Origin: Promethearchaeota archaeon
Lineage (GTDB): Archaea; Asgardarchaeota; Lokiarchaeia; Sigyniarchaeales; SOKP01
Length of the DNA: 53,880 nt
Assembly: GCA_004524535.1 (NCBI GenBank)
Contig: SDNY01000006.1
Span: 1-53,880, forward strand
Direction of reading: 5' to 3'
Position numbers and translations under genes: made by a program. The notes beneath the pieces are model-generated. The model saw only the letters and a list, made by a program, of their open reading frames with translations, searched no databases and was not told the origin of the DNA. Below are positions 41,580 through 51,062 of this stretch, one piece after another. The first letter of the stretch is position 1; the number at the start of each line of letters is the position of its first letter.

Positions 41580-42818
41580 TTAATTCATTTTTTCTGAATC
41601 TTTTTGAATTTTAATAACGAAAATCGAAGTTATGACAAGGCTTATTAGGAAAACGAACGCAACTACGTAAAATCCTAAATTTAAATTAGCAGCTGCAATA
41701 AATCCGAGTAAAATCGGAGTAATTAAAAAGAATATACCAATTAAACTCTCGTTAATGCTCGAATATTTGGTGGTTTTTTTCTTAACATTAAGCGCAATAA
41801 ATAATTTTAAAGCTGAGCCGTAAAGTATGCCGCAAAAAATCCCGATTATTAAGAAAAATGCTATATAAAGAGCTGCGTTATAATCTACAACAATGCCAAA
41901 AATCAGCATTAGAGGCGTGATAAGCCCTAAGGAGATTAGAGAAAGGCATTTTAACCATTTCATGCTTAAGAAACTTGAAAGCGTAGAGAAAATTGCTTGA
42001 GTGAGAACTAATAAAAATATATATAAATACACGGTATATGTTTCAATTCCTAACATTTCGGATTTAATTGGATACAAAAACCCTATACTTCCCCTTAAAA
42101 TTGAATAACCTGCAATAACTAAAATTGGTACCATAACAGGTATGAAATACTTGGAAAAATCATTTTTATTTTGTGAGTCAGAAACATCAGTTTTTATGTT
42201 ATTTTGATTTATTGAGGAATTTTGTGAGTTTAAATAAAGTGGATCTTTAAGAAAAAACACAGAAATAACGCAGGTAATTATCAATATTAAGGGACAAAGA
42301 TAAAAAACAATTAAAACATCGTCGACAAAAAATACAACAATTGCGCCAAATAAAAGTCCACTTAAAACACCTAAATTCCAAGAAAGGTTATAAACTGCAG
42401 TGTATTTACTATGTTTATCTTCAGAGCTGTCAGATATAGTTGATTGCAAGTTAGTCCAATAGAAACCCATTATAAATCCTTCAGCAAGTCTCGCAATAAT
42501 GAATATTAAAGGTTCTAATGTGAAGTAAAAACTAATTTGTGCTGCTGTCGCACCTAAAGTTGCAATTACAACACTATTTTTCCTTCCAAATCTTTCCGAG
42601 AGTTTGTTTAATAATAAAGGCGAAAAACTGTAAGTTAATGCGATAGCCGCTGCCAAAAAACCGATAATTTCAATACATATTCCTTTACTATAATAATAAA
42701 TTGGAATTGACACGCCTAATACCGATAAATTGATTGGGTATAAAAAAGTTAGGCATAATACCGGCCAAAAATGCCATTTCCGATGATTATCTAAATTATC
42801 CCTTATTTTTTCATTCAT
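41580..42818 (-). CDS. MFS transporter
   Basis: A 412-residue major facilitator with about 12 helices. Between helices 2 and 3 it has LLLNKLSERFGRKNSVVIA, the family's D/ExxGRR/K loop. A central hydrophilic loop (NSQNSSINQNNIKTDVSDSQ) separates the two six-helix halves. The start MNEKIRDNLDNHRKWHFWPV is cytoplasmic. It has no close gene neighbours to hint at the substrate; drug or sugar efflux cannot be told apart by eye. Confidence 0.85.
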   Translation of the reverse strand: MNEKIRDNLDNHRKWHFWPVLCLTFLYPINLSVLGVSIPIYYYSKGICIEIIGFLAAAIALTYSFSPLLLNKLSERFGRKNSVVIATLGATAAQISFYFTLEPLIFIIARLAEGFIMGFYWTNLQSTISDSSEDKHSKYTAVYNLSWNLGVLSGLLFGAIVVFFVDDVLIVFYLCPLILIITCVISVFFLKDPLYLNSQNSSINQNNIKTDVSDSQNKNDFSKYFIPVMVPILVIAGYSILRGSIGFLYPIKSEMLGIETYTVYLYIFLLVLTQAIFSTLSSFLSMKWLKCLSLISLGLITPLMLIFGIVVDYNAALYIAFFLIIGIFCGILYGSALKLFIALNVKKKTTKYSSINESLIGIFFLITPILLGFIAAANLNLGFYVVAFVFLISLVITSIFVIKIQKDSEKMN

Positions 42819-43079
42819 ATAATACTTAGTAAAATTTATTTCTCAAAAACTTAACGATAAAGCTTATTAATTTTAAAGGCTGGCTTATTTTGTTATAATT
42901 TTTATGCAAAAATGAAAAAAAAAACAAAAAACAAAAAACAAATTTTAATACTTAAATATGATAAAATCTTAGAAGAGTTTGAAACCTTTTTATATTTTGA
43001 TGGGTTATTATAAATTACAATTTAATGTATTAAATAATTAACAAATATATCAAATTATAAAATAAGGTTGAAATTTAAA

Positions 43080-43514
43080 ATGGTTGATGAAGCATTATTA
43101 AAAAGTTTAAAAGCAAAATTTGATGGGGGCGCTGATGCAGCGAAGCCTGAAGATATGATAGATGTCTTTAAATTCTTCAAAGCTGTATCCAAGGAAAATG
43201 AAGACCTAGCTGAAGAATTAGAGGATATGGATATAGCTGTACAACAAATCCTAACAGATGTAGATAAGAAGTTCTGGATTAAGGCACAAAACGGTGACAT
43301 AAGTTACGGAGAAGGTGAAATAGACAATCCTAGCTTTACATTCTCATGTACAATGGCAGTTGGTGCTGGAATGCTCTTCGGCGAGGTTGACGCTACCTCA
43401 GCATATATGGCAGGAGATATTACCGTTGAAGGTAATCTTCAAGATGCGATGGCATTTCAAGAAATTATTGAATTAGCCATGGAAGCGTTCGAAGATTTAA
43501 CCGAAGATTTATAG
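43080..43514 (+). CDS. SCP2 sterol-carrier-domain protein
   Basis: A 144-residue protein resembling the lipid-binding SCP2 fold. Strands with FWIKAQNGDISYGEGEID and NPSFTFSCTMAVGAGML, then the helix-end SAYMAGDITVEGNLQDAMAF, which carries the typical G-x-I-x-V-x-G-N/D motif near the C-terminus. I chose ATG 43080 over an upstream TTG because AAGGTTGA lies 9 bases before it. SCP2 proteins bind acyl chains or other hydrophobic ligands in the cytosol. A URO-D-like gene follows about 200 bases later. Confidence 0.85.
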   Translation: MVDEALLKSLKAKFDGGADAAKPEDMIDVFKFFKAVSKENEDLAEELEDMDIAVQQILTDVDKKFWIKAQNGDISYGEGEIDNPSFTFSCTMAVGAGMLFGEVDATSAYMAGDITVEGNLQDAMAFQEIIELAMEAFEDLTEDL

Positions 43515-43710
43515 GTAATAAATTTAAAACCAGAAAATAAACACCTTTTTTTCTTTTCTTATTCTATTTTTGATTTTTTTTTTTTTTAAAAAACCTAGAT
43601 GATTAAGTTCAATTATATTACGACGAGAAATAATTCCAAAATACAGAAGACAAACTTTCTAATGTTATGGAATAATTATTACTTACAAAATCAAATATTT
43701 TGTATTAATA

Positions 43711-44886
43711 ATGAATTCATTTGAACGAGTCAAGGCAGCACAGCACTTCCAAAATCCTGATAAAGTACCCGTGTTTAATCTAGTTAAGGGAGATATTTTA
43801 CCTTTACCAGTTATTCATTCGACGAAGTGGAGACCGGGTTGGGCGGAGAATGAATATGGATTATTTCCACATGTAATCCGAGGATATAAATGGGATAGAC
43901 CTGACTGGGCAAAGAGACCGGAATTTGAGGGTGATACTTGGCGTACAGTTCCCCATGAAGAAGTGGATGAGTGGGGTTGTATATGGAATATGTCTGGAAG
44001 AGAAGATAATATGGGACATCCTGGGCGCCCTGTATTGGCAGATTGGGATCAATTAGAACAATATAAGGCTCAATATAAGTTAGAGGCAAGAGATGAGAGT
44101 AGATTTATTCTTTGCAAACGGTTGCTAGAATCAACTAAAGAAGAGGATAAAAAATACAGACTAGTCATTTATGCGTTTGGACTTTTTGAAAGAGCTTGCA
44201 AGATCAGAGGTTTTAATAATTGTTTAATAGATCATAGAAGAAATCCTGGAAAATTGAAAGAATTATTAGAGTTTATTACAGACTATCATATTCAACTTAT
44301 AGATACTTGCTTTGAGTATAATTTACAACCAAATGGATTTATGATTGCGGAGGATTTAGGTGAACAATCAAGACCTCTAATGAGTCCTAAAATATTTAAA
44401 AAAATTTATGAACCGTTTTACAGACGTATCTTTGATAGAGTTCACGAATATGGTTGCGATTATGTCATTCATAGCTGTGGTAAGATGGACGCTCTTATTC
44501 CTCCTTTAATCGAATGGGGATTAGATGCAATCGAATTTGATTCTCCTCGAATGTGTGGATATAAGGATTTACAAAAGTTTAGGGGAAAAATTATGATATG
44601 GGGCTGTGTAAATATCCAATCAATTTATGTGAATGGAACTCCCGAAGAGGTTGAACGGGAAGTATGGCATATGGTGAGAAATTTAGGCACGAAGCATGGA
44701 GGATTTGGAGCCTATTTTTATTCCGAACCAAAAGTTCTTAAAGCGCCATCAAAAAACATAAGAGCATTCAAAAAGGGGCTCGAAAAATATGGAGTCTATT
44801 CACAGATTCCTGAACACTGGTGGGATTATCCCGTCGAAGAGGAATGGAACGATAATATTGTACCTCCCTTACCTCCTTCAGAATAA
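43711..44886 (+). CDS. URO-D-family protein, corrinoid methyltransferase-like
   Basis: A 391-residue TIM-barrel protein of the uroporphyrinogen-decarboxylase superfamily, which also holds MtaA/CmuA-type methyltransferases. Seen: the opening ERVKAAQHFQNPDKVPV, GFMIAEDLGEQSRPLMSPKI, and YVIHSCGKMDALIPPLIEWG with the His-x-Cys zinc motif of the methyltransferase branch, then IEFDSPRM. No heme pathway genes are close, so methyl transfer is more likely than decarboxylation. No corrinoid protein is adjacent. Length is normal for the branch. Confidence 0.83.
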   Translation: MNSFERVKAAQHFQNPDKVPVFNLVKGDILPLPVIHSTKWRPGWAENEYGLFPHVIRGYKWDRPDWAKRPEFEGDTWRTVPHEEVDEWGCIWNMSGREDNMGHPGRPVLADWDQLEQYKAQYKLEARDESRFILCKRLLESTKEEDKKYRLVIYAFGLFERACKIRGFNNCLIDHRRNPGKLKELLEFITDYHIQLIDTCFEYNLQPNGFMIAEDLGEQSRPLMSPKIFKKIYEPFYRRIFDRVHEYGCDYVIHSCGKMDALIPPLIEWGLDAIEFDSPRMCGYKDLQKFRGKIMIWGCVNIQSIYVNGTPEEVEREVWHMVRNLGTKHGGFGAYFYSEPKVLKAPSKNIRAFKKGLEKYGVYSQIPEHWWDYPVEEEWNDNIVPPLPPSE

Positions 44887-44934
44887 ATAATATCAAGAAA
44901 TAATGAAACCACTTAATTCAGAATCTAAAATAAT

Positions 44935-46644
44935 CTAAAAAAATAAACCAGAAACCTGAATCCAGAGTAAAAAGATAATAAATCCAATTACAAAGGCAAT
45001 AATTGCCCATATATATGATGCTTGTTTTCTATAATTCTTATTTTTCTGTCCGGATGCTGATTCGATCATTTTAATCTCAAAATATGGGGAAGGTCCTCTT
45101 CTATACCAACCGATTACTCTTACTCTGTAGCCGATATATTTCTTAATTGTTCTCATTGCAAAAATTAAATTGCCAAATAATGGCAGTAGTGATTGATAGT
45201 CGAGAAACATTAAACCCGTTTCGTCTTGTAATAGCATATCTTCTCCAAAATAATATCCTGGGACTCCTCGACCGACAATTTTACCTTCTAGAATGGCTGG
45301 AATTGTTCTAATTGGCGACGCTTTCACATAAGTTACTAAATTGATAACTTCGTTTGGTTCAAATCCACTTTTATATTTAAAACCAACCTTTACAAGCACT
45401 GCGAATCCAATTAAATAGAAACCGAGAGCCCAAAAGAGGAGAAGATTCGAGATCATACTATCCAACACACCTCCAGAGCTTATATTATATAATCCAGCTA
45501 CATTGAATATCCATACTAATGTCAAAGCTATTAATGCTATAAAAATGAGAATTGGTAGATACATAATTGTTACATCCGTAAGAAATTCAGGGATCATTGA
45601 TTTTCCTGCTTGTTCCTCTTTAATTTTCTTGGCATATGAAAAATCAATTTCAGGCTTTATCCCATATATATCACACTGCTTATTTAAACGCATTATCCTT
45701 TTTGCTGGTAATGGATGTGTGCTAAAGATCTGATAATATTTTGCCCATGGATTGAATAAGTCCCATGCGGCGGCGGCTTGAATTGCATTTTTTGAATATT
45801 TTCCATCTCCTCTTGCGCTTGAAACAGCGAATGCAGTGGCGGCTTGCGGATTAAAGATTCCAAATCCTCTCAAAGCTCTAATTCTCGAAGTTCGATTTTC
45901 CTGAACATTTCTCTCCATTAATAATCCATAAGCAATTGTTACGAGTGCTGTTGATAATAAATTAGGATTTTCTGTTATTTCTCCAGCGTGTTCATCAGCA
46001 TAGTATTCTCTTATTCTACTTATTACCAATGATATTAAATAACTTATGAAGTAAGATAGATATGATAATGCAGCAACAACAGTTAAAGCTGCTCCTATGG
46101 CTACACCTACACCTTCATCATCACCACTATGAAAAAAGCCCCGACTTGCATAATAACACCATCTAGCAATTGTTAATAACAGTAAAGGAATTGCGAAAAC
46201 TAAAGTCATTAAAATAAAATCATTATGTACAACATGACCTAATTCATGAGCGACTACTGCCTTTTGTTCATCGTTATTTAAGTATTCAAGGATGCCCTGG
46301 GTGATTACTATTCTTGCGCTATTTTTTGTCCAGCCAAATGTAAATGCATTAGGATTTTTATCTGGAATAATCCCCATTAATGGAGTTTTAATTCCTCTTA
46401 TTTCTATAACTTTATCAACAGCTTCAGCCAAATGGGGATAATCTCTTCGAAACTCTTCATATGGAATCCAGTTAATATTGTAAATCCAGTTAATTATCAT
46501 GGGGCCTAATAAATATTGTAGTAAAATAATACCAATTGTTAATCCAATCATTAACCAGAGACTCCAATTATACCAAATTCCAATAGCAAAAATTATGGCA
46601 TAAATTAGACCAAATAACGCTACTACGCAAAAAAAAGAACTCAA
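44935..46644 (-). CDS. HtpX-like M48 membrane zinc metalloprotease
   Basis: A 569-residue membrane protease. Two helices at the start (residues 5-25, 30-50), then the zinc motif AHELGHVVHND with His133, Glu134 and His137, two more helices, and YYADEHAGEI near 215 giving the third ligand. About 200 further residues carry two or three helices and a soluble C-terminal part (YVKASPIRTIPAILEGKIVG, DETGLMFLDYQSLL). Classical HtpX is about 290 residues, so this is a long form with an added domain. Likely role: quality control of membrane proteins, active site facing the cytosol. Confidence 0.9.
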   Translation of the reverse strand: MSSFFCVVALFGLIYAIIFAIGIWYNWSLWLMIGLTIGIILLQYLLGPMIINWIYNINWIPYEEFRRDYPHLAEAVDKVIEIRGIKTPLMGIIPDKNPNAFTFGWTKNSARIVITQGILEYLNNDEQKAVVAHELGHVVHNDFILMTLVFAIPLLLLTIARWCYYASRGFFHSGDDEGVGVAIGAALTVVAALSYLSYFISYLISLVISRIREYYADEHAGEITENPNLLSTALVTIAYGLLMERNVQENRTSRIRALRGFGIFNPQAATAFAVSSARGDGKYSKNAIQAAAAWDLFNPWAKYYQIFSTHPLPAKRIMRLNKQCDIYGIKPEIDFSYAKKIKEEQAGKSMIPEFLTDVTIMYLPILIFIALIALTLVWIFNVAGLYNISSGGVLDSMISNLLLFWALGFYLIGFAVLVKVGFKYKSGFEPNEVINLVTYVKASPIRTIPAILEGKIVGRGVPGYYFGEDMLLQDETGLMFLDYQSLLPLFGNLIFAMRTIKKYIGYRVRVIGWYRRGPSPYFEIKMIESASGQKNKNYRKQASYIWAIIAFVIGFIIFLLWIQVSGLFF

Positions 46645-46901
46645 TCTTAATCCTATAATGATTCACCTTAAATTCTTTTAGAAAAAATCAAAAAATTCCC
46701 ATTAAATAATATAATTTCATTTAAAAATAAATTTAACGGTTTAAAAAAATAAAAAGTTAATGAATATAGATTTAGATATTACTAAATTTTAAATCGTTTT
46801 AGTAGAATTATTTATTTGAATATGCCAAAAATTAATATCATTGAATATTTATATATTATTTAAAAATTAATACTGTTTTTTTAACTGATGGTGTTTTAAG
46901 G

Positions 46902-47534
46902 GTGCATCCGGAAATTGAAAGGCTATACAATGCAACGGATAATCTCGTTAACCAACAGTTTTATGAAGAAGGATCCGATACCATTATTGGTAGAACTCCA
47001 AAAGTTAGTGTTAAGATAAAACAAAGCGGTCAAATAATTAAAAAATTTAAAGATTTATTTAATGAAAATTTAAATTCTTTTTTAGAAGGCAATTATTTGA
47101 ATTTTCTACGTCATTTTAAAAAAATTAAGGGGCTTGATGATGATCAAATTAAAGAGATTTACGATGAATTAAAAAATAAGCTTGAGGTTTTAAAAGAGAA
47201 TGCCGCTGATGAAGAGATAGTAATTTTATATACCATTGTTTTAAGCGGTATTATCTCAAAAATTAGAGACCTTCATTTTAATAGTGCAATCGATGAGGTT
47301 AAAAAACGTGTGAAAGCTAAGTCAAAAGCTATTAGAGATAATGATATCCAAGAAGTATTAAACAATCTATTCATGCGAAATAACGATAATATTTCACTTT
47401 TATACAATCTTTCTTATTTAGATGTGCTTGCTTCTAGCTTTAATTATAAAAAGGTCTCAAGAGTTACCAGAATTCAAAAAGGAAAGTATATTAATCGGAT
47501 TGTAAATTTAATTTTATCTTCAATTAATAGTTAA
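46902..47534 (+). CDS. Hypothetical helical protein
   Basis: A 210-residue soluble protein, almost all helix by composition, with charged heptad-like runs (QIKEIYDELKNKLEVLKENA, IDEVKKRVKAKSKAIRDN). It starts at a GTG with TGGTG about 10 bases upstream. No family recognised. It converges on the longin-domain gene, ending 29 bases from that gene's stop, which may be chance or a functional pairing. Confidence 0.55.
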   Translation: MHPEIERLYNATDNLVNQQFYEEGSDTIIGRTPKVSVKIKQSGQIIKKFKDLFNENLNSFLEGNYLNFLRHFKKIKGLDDDQIKEIYDELKNKLEVLKENAADEEIVILYTIVLSGIISKIRDLHFNSAIDEVKKRVKAKSKAIRDNDIQEVLNNLFMRNNDNISLLYNLSYLDVLASSFNYKKVSRVTRIQKGKYINRIVNLILSSINS

Positions 47535-47563
47535 GCGGAATTTTACTTAATTGATTACTTAAT

Positions 47564-48481
47564 TTAAATTAAATACTCGTCTATATTATCAGGCATGATT
47601 AATATTTCGGAAATCATTTTAGAAAACTCAACATGAGGAATGTTATCTTTATTCATTATATTATTTGCGAAGTCAGCATATTTTTTTTGAACGTGAGATT
47701 TTGCTAAATTTCTAAGTTTTGCACTAAAAGAGTAAAGATTTGAATAAGCTACCTTATAGTTCTTGTATTTCAAAGCTTCTTTCGTTTGTTTCAAATAATA
47801 TTGTAACCTTATCCGTCTATCTTTTATTTCATCCTTGACAGCTTTTGCATGTGGTTGAATTTTAATTAACTCTTCAGTAGCATCGAGTTTATTTAAAACC
47901 TCTATTATTTGCTCAAAGATTACTGTTTTTTCAATATAATTTTGAGTACTTGCTAGCTTATTATATAAATCTTCTTTTTTTATTAATAATTCTTCTCGTA
48001 AATTTGCAGAGATTTTACCTCTCTGAGCCCATATGGATTTAAAAACATCACTTTTTTGATCAAGTAGCGTTTCCTCAACTATATTTTTGCTAGTAATAAT
48101 TAAATTATTTACTTGTTCATCGAAAATTTTGAATTGTTCAGAGCTACCTTCCGCTTCACTAAATAACTCTGTATTATTTAAAATGATTTCTACTATTTTC
48201 GGAATTATTTTTGTCGCGGATTTATCCTCTTCCTTATCCACAACCATGACTAATTCTGAATTTATTTCAGCAATATGAGTAATTACAACGTGATAATCAC
48301 CCAGATTAATAGATTTTAAGACCTTTGAACCATCAAAAAACATTTTTGAAATGAATGTTTTTAAAGCGACTAAAAATCCACTAAACATATCTGACATATT
48401 TTCATCCATTTCATGGAAAAAAACTTTATCATATAGAAGAGTACCAGTTTCGCTCTGAAAAATAAAAAAGGCGTTTAACAT
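47564..48481 (-). CDS. Longin-like domain protein with C-terminal helical region
   Basis: A 305-residue soluble protein. Residues 1-110 follow the longin pattern seen elsewhere in the window: LNAFFIFQSETGTLLYDKVF, helix FSGFLVALKTFISKMFF, LGDYHVVITHIAEINSELVM and a helix ending IILNNTELF. Residues about 125-300 are helical and charged (IYNKLAS-type coiled segments, then FSAKLRNLAKSHVQKKY). Asgard longin proteins are candidates for small-GTPase or membrane-trafficking control. No partner GTPase gene is in the window. Confidence 0.72.
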   Translation of the reverse strand: MLNAFFIFQSETGTLLYDKVFFHEMDENMSDMFSGFLVALKTFISKMFFDGSKVLKSINLGDYHVVITHIAEINSELVMVVDKEEDKSATKIIPKIVEIILNNTELFSEAEGSSEQFKIFDEQVNNLIITSKNIVEETLLDQKSDVFKSIWAQRGKISANLREELLIKKEDLYNKLASTQNYIEKTVIFEQIIEVLNKLDATEELIKIQPHAKAVKDEIKDRRIRLQYYLKQTKEALKYKNYKVAYSNLYSFSAKLRNLAKSHVQKKYADFANNIMNKDNIPHVEFSKMISEILIMPDNIDEYLI

Positions 48482-48755
48482 ACTTAGATGCTTTTATCTT
48501 TTTTTAATTTAAAATCTTATTTAAATCTATTAAATATAATTATCTTCTATAATATTTAGAAATATTTATAGTAATTTCTTCTTGTTTTTTCCAGTCTACA
48601 AAAATAAATCCTTTCAATCTCAATCTGATCCTCTAATTATTGCTCAAGAGTTATGATATAAATCAATCGTAAAATAATCAAAATAGATAAATATGTTATG
48701 TAATATAATCCTTAGATTCTTTATTAAGTTTTAATTTTTTTTTTTATTGAAGAAT
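48482..48755. other. AT-rich divergent promoter region
   Basis: About 270 bases (330 up to the first conventional start) between the divergent longin and mutY genes. No gene or structured RNA is seen. An A/T-only block with a 13-base T run lies at about 48732-48748. AAGGTGG at 48756-48762 marks the start of mutY's translation signal. Confidence 0.5.
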
Positions 48756-48810
48756 AAGGTGGTTAGAGATACTTATAACCGAATTTCACAAATTCTATAA
48801 GCAAAATGGA

Positions 48811-49626
48811 TTGACTTCTGAAGTCATTCAAGTATTTCAAAATATTATATATTCCTATTTTAAACAATACGGTCGTAAATTCCCGTTTAGAGATAAAATT
48901 AAGCCCTATTATGTACTTATTTCAGAGATTATGCTCCAGCAAACTCAAACTAGCACTGTTTCGGAAAAATTCCTAAATTTCATAAAATCATTTCCCGATT
49001 TTGAAGCACTTTCTAAAGCACCAAAACAAAAACTCCTTAATGTTTGGCAAGGTTTAGGCTACAATCGAAGAGCTATTGCTTTAAAAACTATTGCAGAAAA
49101 AGTAGTTAATGAGTATGATGGGAAATTGCCGGATTCTGTTGAAAAGCTTAAGAAATTTCCCCAGATAGGGCACAACACCGCATCCTCTATAGTAGCATTC
49201 GCTTTCAACAAACCAACTTACTTCATTGAAACCAATATCAGACGCGTCTTTATTTACTTCTTCTTTTCCAATAAAAAAAATGTGAATGATAAAGAAATCA
49301 TATCATTTGTAGAGGCAACTGCTGATAATGAAGACCCGCGTAAATGGTATTATGCTTTAATGGATTATGGAGTGATGCTTAAAAAAACTCACCCAGAATT
49401 AAATAAGAGAAGTGCCCACTATCGAAAACAAGCAAAATTTAAGGGCTCTAATCGTGAAATAAGAGGTAAAATATTGAAAATTTTACTTAATAAAGAAAAA
49501 ATTTTAATGACAGAATTGCAGACTCAACTAAAGGTAGAGAATAAAAGAATAATTTCAATATTAAATCAATTAGAAAAAGAAGGATTTATTGAAAATAATA
49601 AAAAGGTAATAAAGATTTCAAAATAA
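48811..49626 (+). CDS. mutY: MutY-like adenine DNA glycosylase without iron-sulfur cluster
   Basis: A 271-residue HhH-GPD repair enzyme that would remove adenine opposite 8-oxoguanine. Seen: KFPFRD, LISEIMLQQTQTS with the catalytic Glu, WQGLGYNRRAIALK, and the hairpin FPQIGHNTASSIVAFAF. The catalytic Asp position reads FIETNIRRVF, a Glu variant. The four Cys for the 4Fe-4S cluster are missing. The C-terminal 60 residues look like a winged helix (LLNKEKILMTELQTQLKVEN) in place of the MutT-like domain. Conserved-looking sequence continues upstream (EFHKFYKQNG) to an in-frame ATA at 48769 that follows AAGGTGG by 6 bases, so the real start may be there. Confidence 0.88.
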   Translation: MTSEVIQVFQNIIYSYFKQYGRKFPFRDKIKPYYVLISEIMLQQTQTSTVSEKFLNFIKSFPDFEALSKAPKQKLLNVWQGLGYNRRAIALKTIAEKVVNEYDGKLPDSVEKLKKFPQIGHNTASSIVAFAFNKPTYFIETNIRRVFIYFFFSNKKNVNDKEIISFVEATADNEDPRKWYYALMDYGVMLKKTHPELNKRSAHYRKQAKFKGSNREIRGKILKILLNKEKILMTELQTQLKVENKRIISILNQLEKEGFIENNKKVIKISK

Positions 49627-49639
49627 TCCTCAGTAATAA

Positions 49640-50923
49640 TTAATTTAATTTTCCTGTTTTTAAATACTTAGAAATTTTAATTGCAAGCCCCTCTTGCTTT
49701 TTCCAGTCACCGAAGGCATAGCCCCTAGAGGTTAGTTTTTTAATTGACTTTTGTATAGACTCATGTATTTTATCAGCAGATTTTTTTGCAAAAGGAGTCT
49801 GAGGTAAAGGTATAAAGGAATGAGTATGAATTCTAGCACCCATTTTTGTTAATTTTTGCATCATCTCTATAGTATATTTTATATCCTCTTCGGTTTCATC
49901 TGGCAATCCGAAGATAAAGTCAACATTAGCTTTAAGCCCTACGTCTATAGTAAGTTCAACTGCATTATGCACATCCTCGACATCATGTCCTCTATGGCAG
50001 AGATCCAAGATTCTCTGGCTTCCCGATTGAGCGCCAATTATTATATTATCATTAAATGCATATTGTTTAATTAATCCTAATGTAGCCACATTCACATGTT
50101 CAGGTCTTACTTCTGAAGGGAATGAACCTAAAAAAATTCTTCCTTTGGAACCAATTATATTCTTTATTTTTCTTAATAATTCTTCCAGCTTTTCTAAGTT
50201 TAAGCTCTTCCCATCTTTAGAGCCATAAGAAAATGCGTTTGGTGTTATAAATCTTATATCTGTAAGATTTTTGTCTTTCATTATTTGAACATATTTGCAA
50301 ATTGACTCAATATTTCTATGCCGTGGAGTTGTTCCTGCAATATATGGTGTTTGACAGAAAAAGCATACATAAGAACAACCTCGGGTTATTTCTATAGCTC
50401 CAAACTTATTATATTTGACAGGAAATGGTGGATATATATCTAAATTAATTGGAGACCTTTTATCAGTATAAGATAACTCGTGATCCTCATTTAAATAGGC
50501 TATACCCTTTATATCCTTGTATTCTTCATTATTCCTAATTTTTTGAAAAAACTCTATTATTGTTTCTTCTCCTTCGCCAATAAAAATTATATCAAATCCC
50601 ATTTTAAGCGTTCCTAAAGGATCTCCAGTAGGATGAGGTCCACCTGCTATATATATTAATTTTTTACCATATTTCTTTATTAAAGTTTTAAGTAATCCAT
50701 TAATATCCCAAAGTTGAGTTGTAAAAAAAGAGATGCCTAAGATTACTTTTTGATATTTACTGATTAAATTTTTTAAATTATTAATAAGATTATCTTTATT
50801 CTTCAAAAAATAAATATCAATATTCTCAATGAATTCCTCTGTCTCTAAAGCCCCAATTAAAGCATTAAAAGAATATTTGTTATTATTATGGTAATATATG
50901 ACAAAAGCAATATTTTTCTGCAA
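49640..50923 (-). CDS. B12-binding-domain radical SAM protein (MJ1487-like)
   Basis: A 427-residue enzyme. The N-terminal cobalamin-binding-like half has VILGISFFTTQLWDING and YIAGGPHPTGDPLGTLKMG, then IIFIGEGEETIIEFF. The radical SAM half begins at ITRGCSYVCFFCQTPYIAG, with the CxxxCxxC cluster motif (about residue 185), followed by RFITPNAFSYGS, GAQSGSQRIL and VDFIFGLPDETEED. This matches the archaeal MJ1487-type B12/radical SAM group, whose substrate is unknown. It converges with mutY, 13 bases apart. Confidence 0.87.
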   Translation of the reverse strand: MQKNIAFVIYYHNNNKYSFNALIGALETEEFIENIDIYFLKNKDNLINNLKNLISKYQKVILGISFFTTQLWDINGLLKTLIKKYGKKLIYIAGGPHPTGDPLGTLKMGFDIIFIGEGEETIIEFFQKIRNNEEYKDIKGIAYLNEDHELSYTDKRSPINLDIYPPFPVKYNKFGAIEITRGCSYVCFFCQTPYIAGTTPRHRNIESICKYVQIMKDKNLTDIRFITPNAFSYGSKDGKSLNLEKLEELLRKIKNIIGSKGRIFLGSFPSEVRPEHVNVATLGLIKQYAFNDNIIIGAQSGSQRILDLCHRGHDVEDVHNAVELTIDVGLKANVDFIFGLPDETEEDIKYTIEMMQKLTKMGARIHTHSFIPLPQTPFAKKSADKIHESIQKSIKKLTSRGYAFGDWKKQEGLAIKISKYLKTGKLN

Positions 50924-51062
50924 TTTATATCTCGATTATTATTTTCATTATTTTAAAAAATATTAAATGATTTTATTATTAAAAATTGGATTATAAAAGA
51001 TTTAAATTTAAATTTAATAAATGAGCATTATTAATAAAAATAAAATAAAGTGAAAAAATTTT

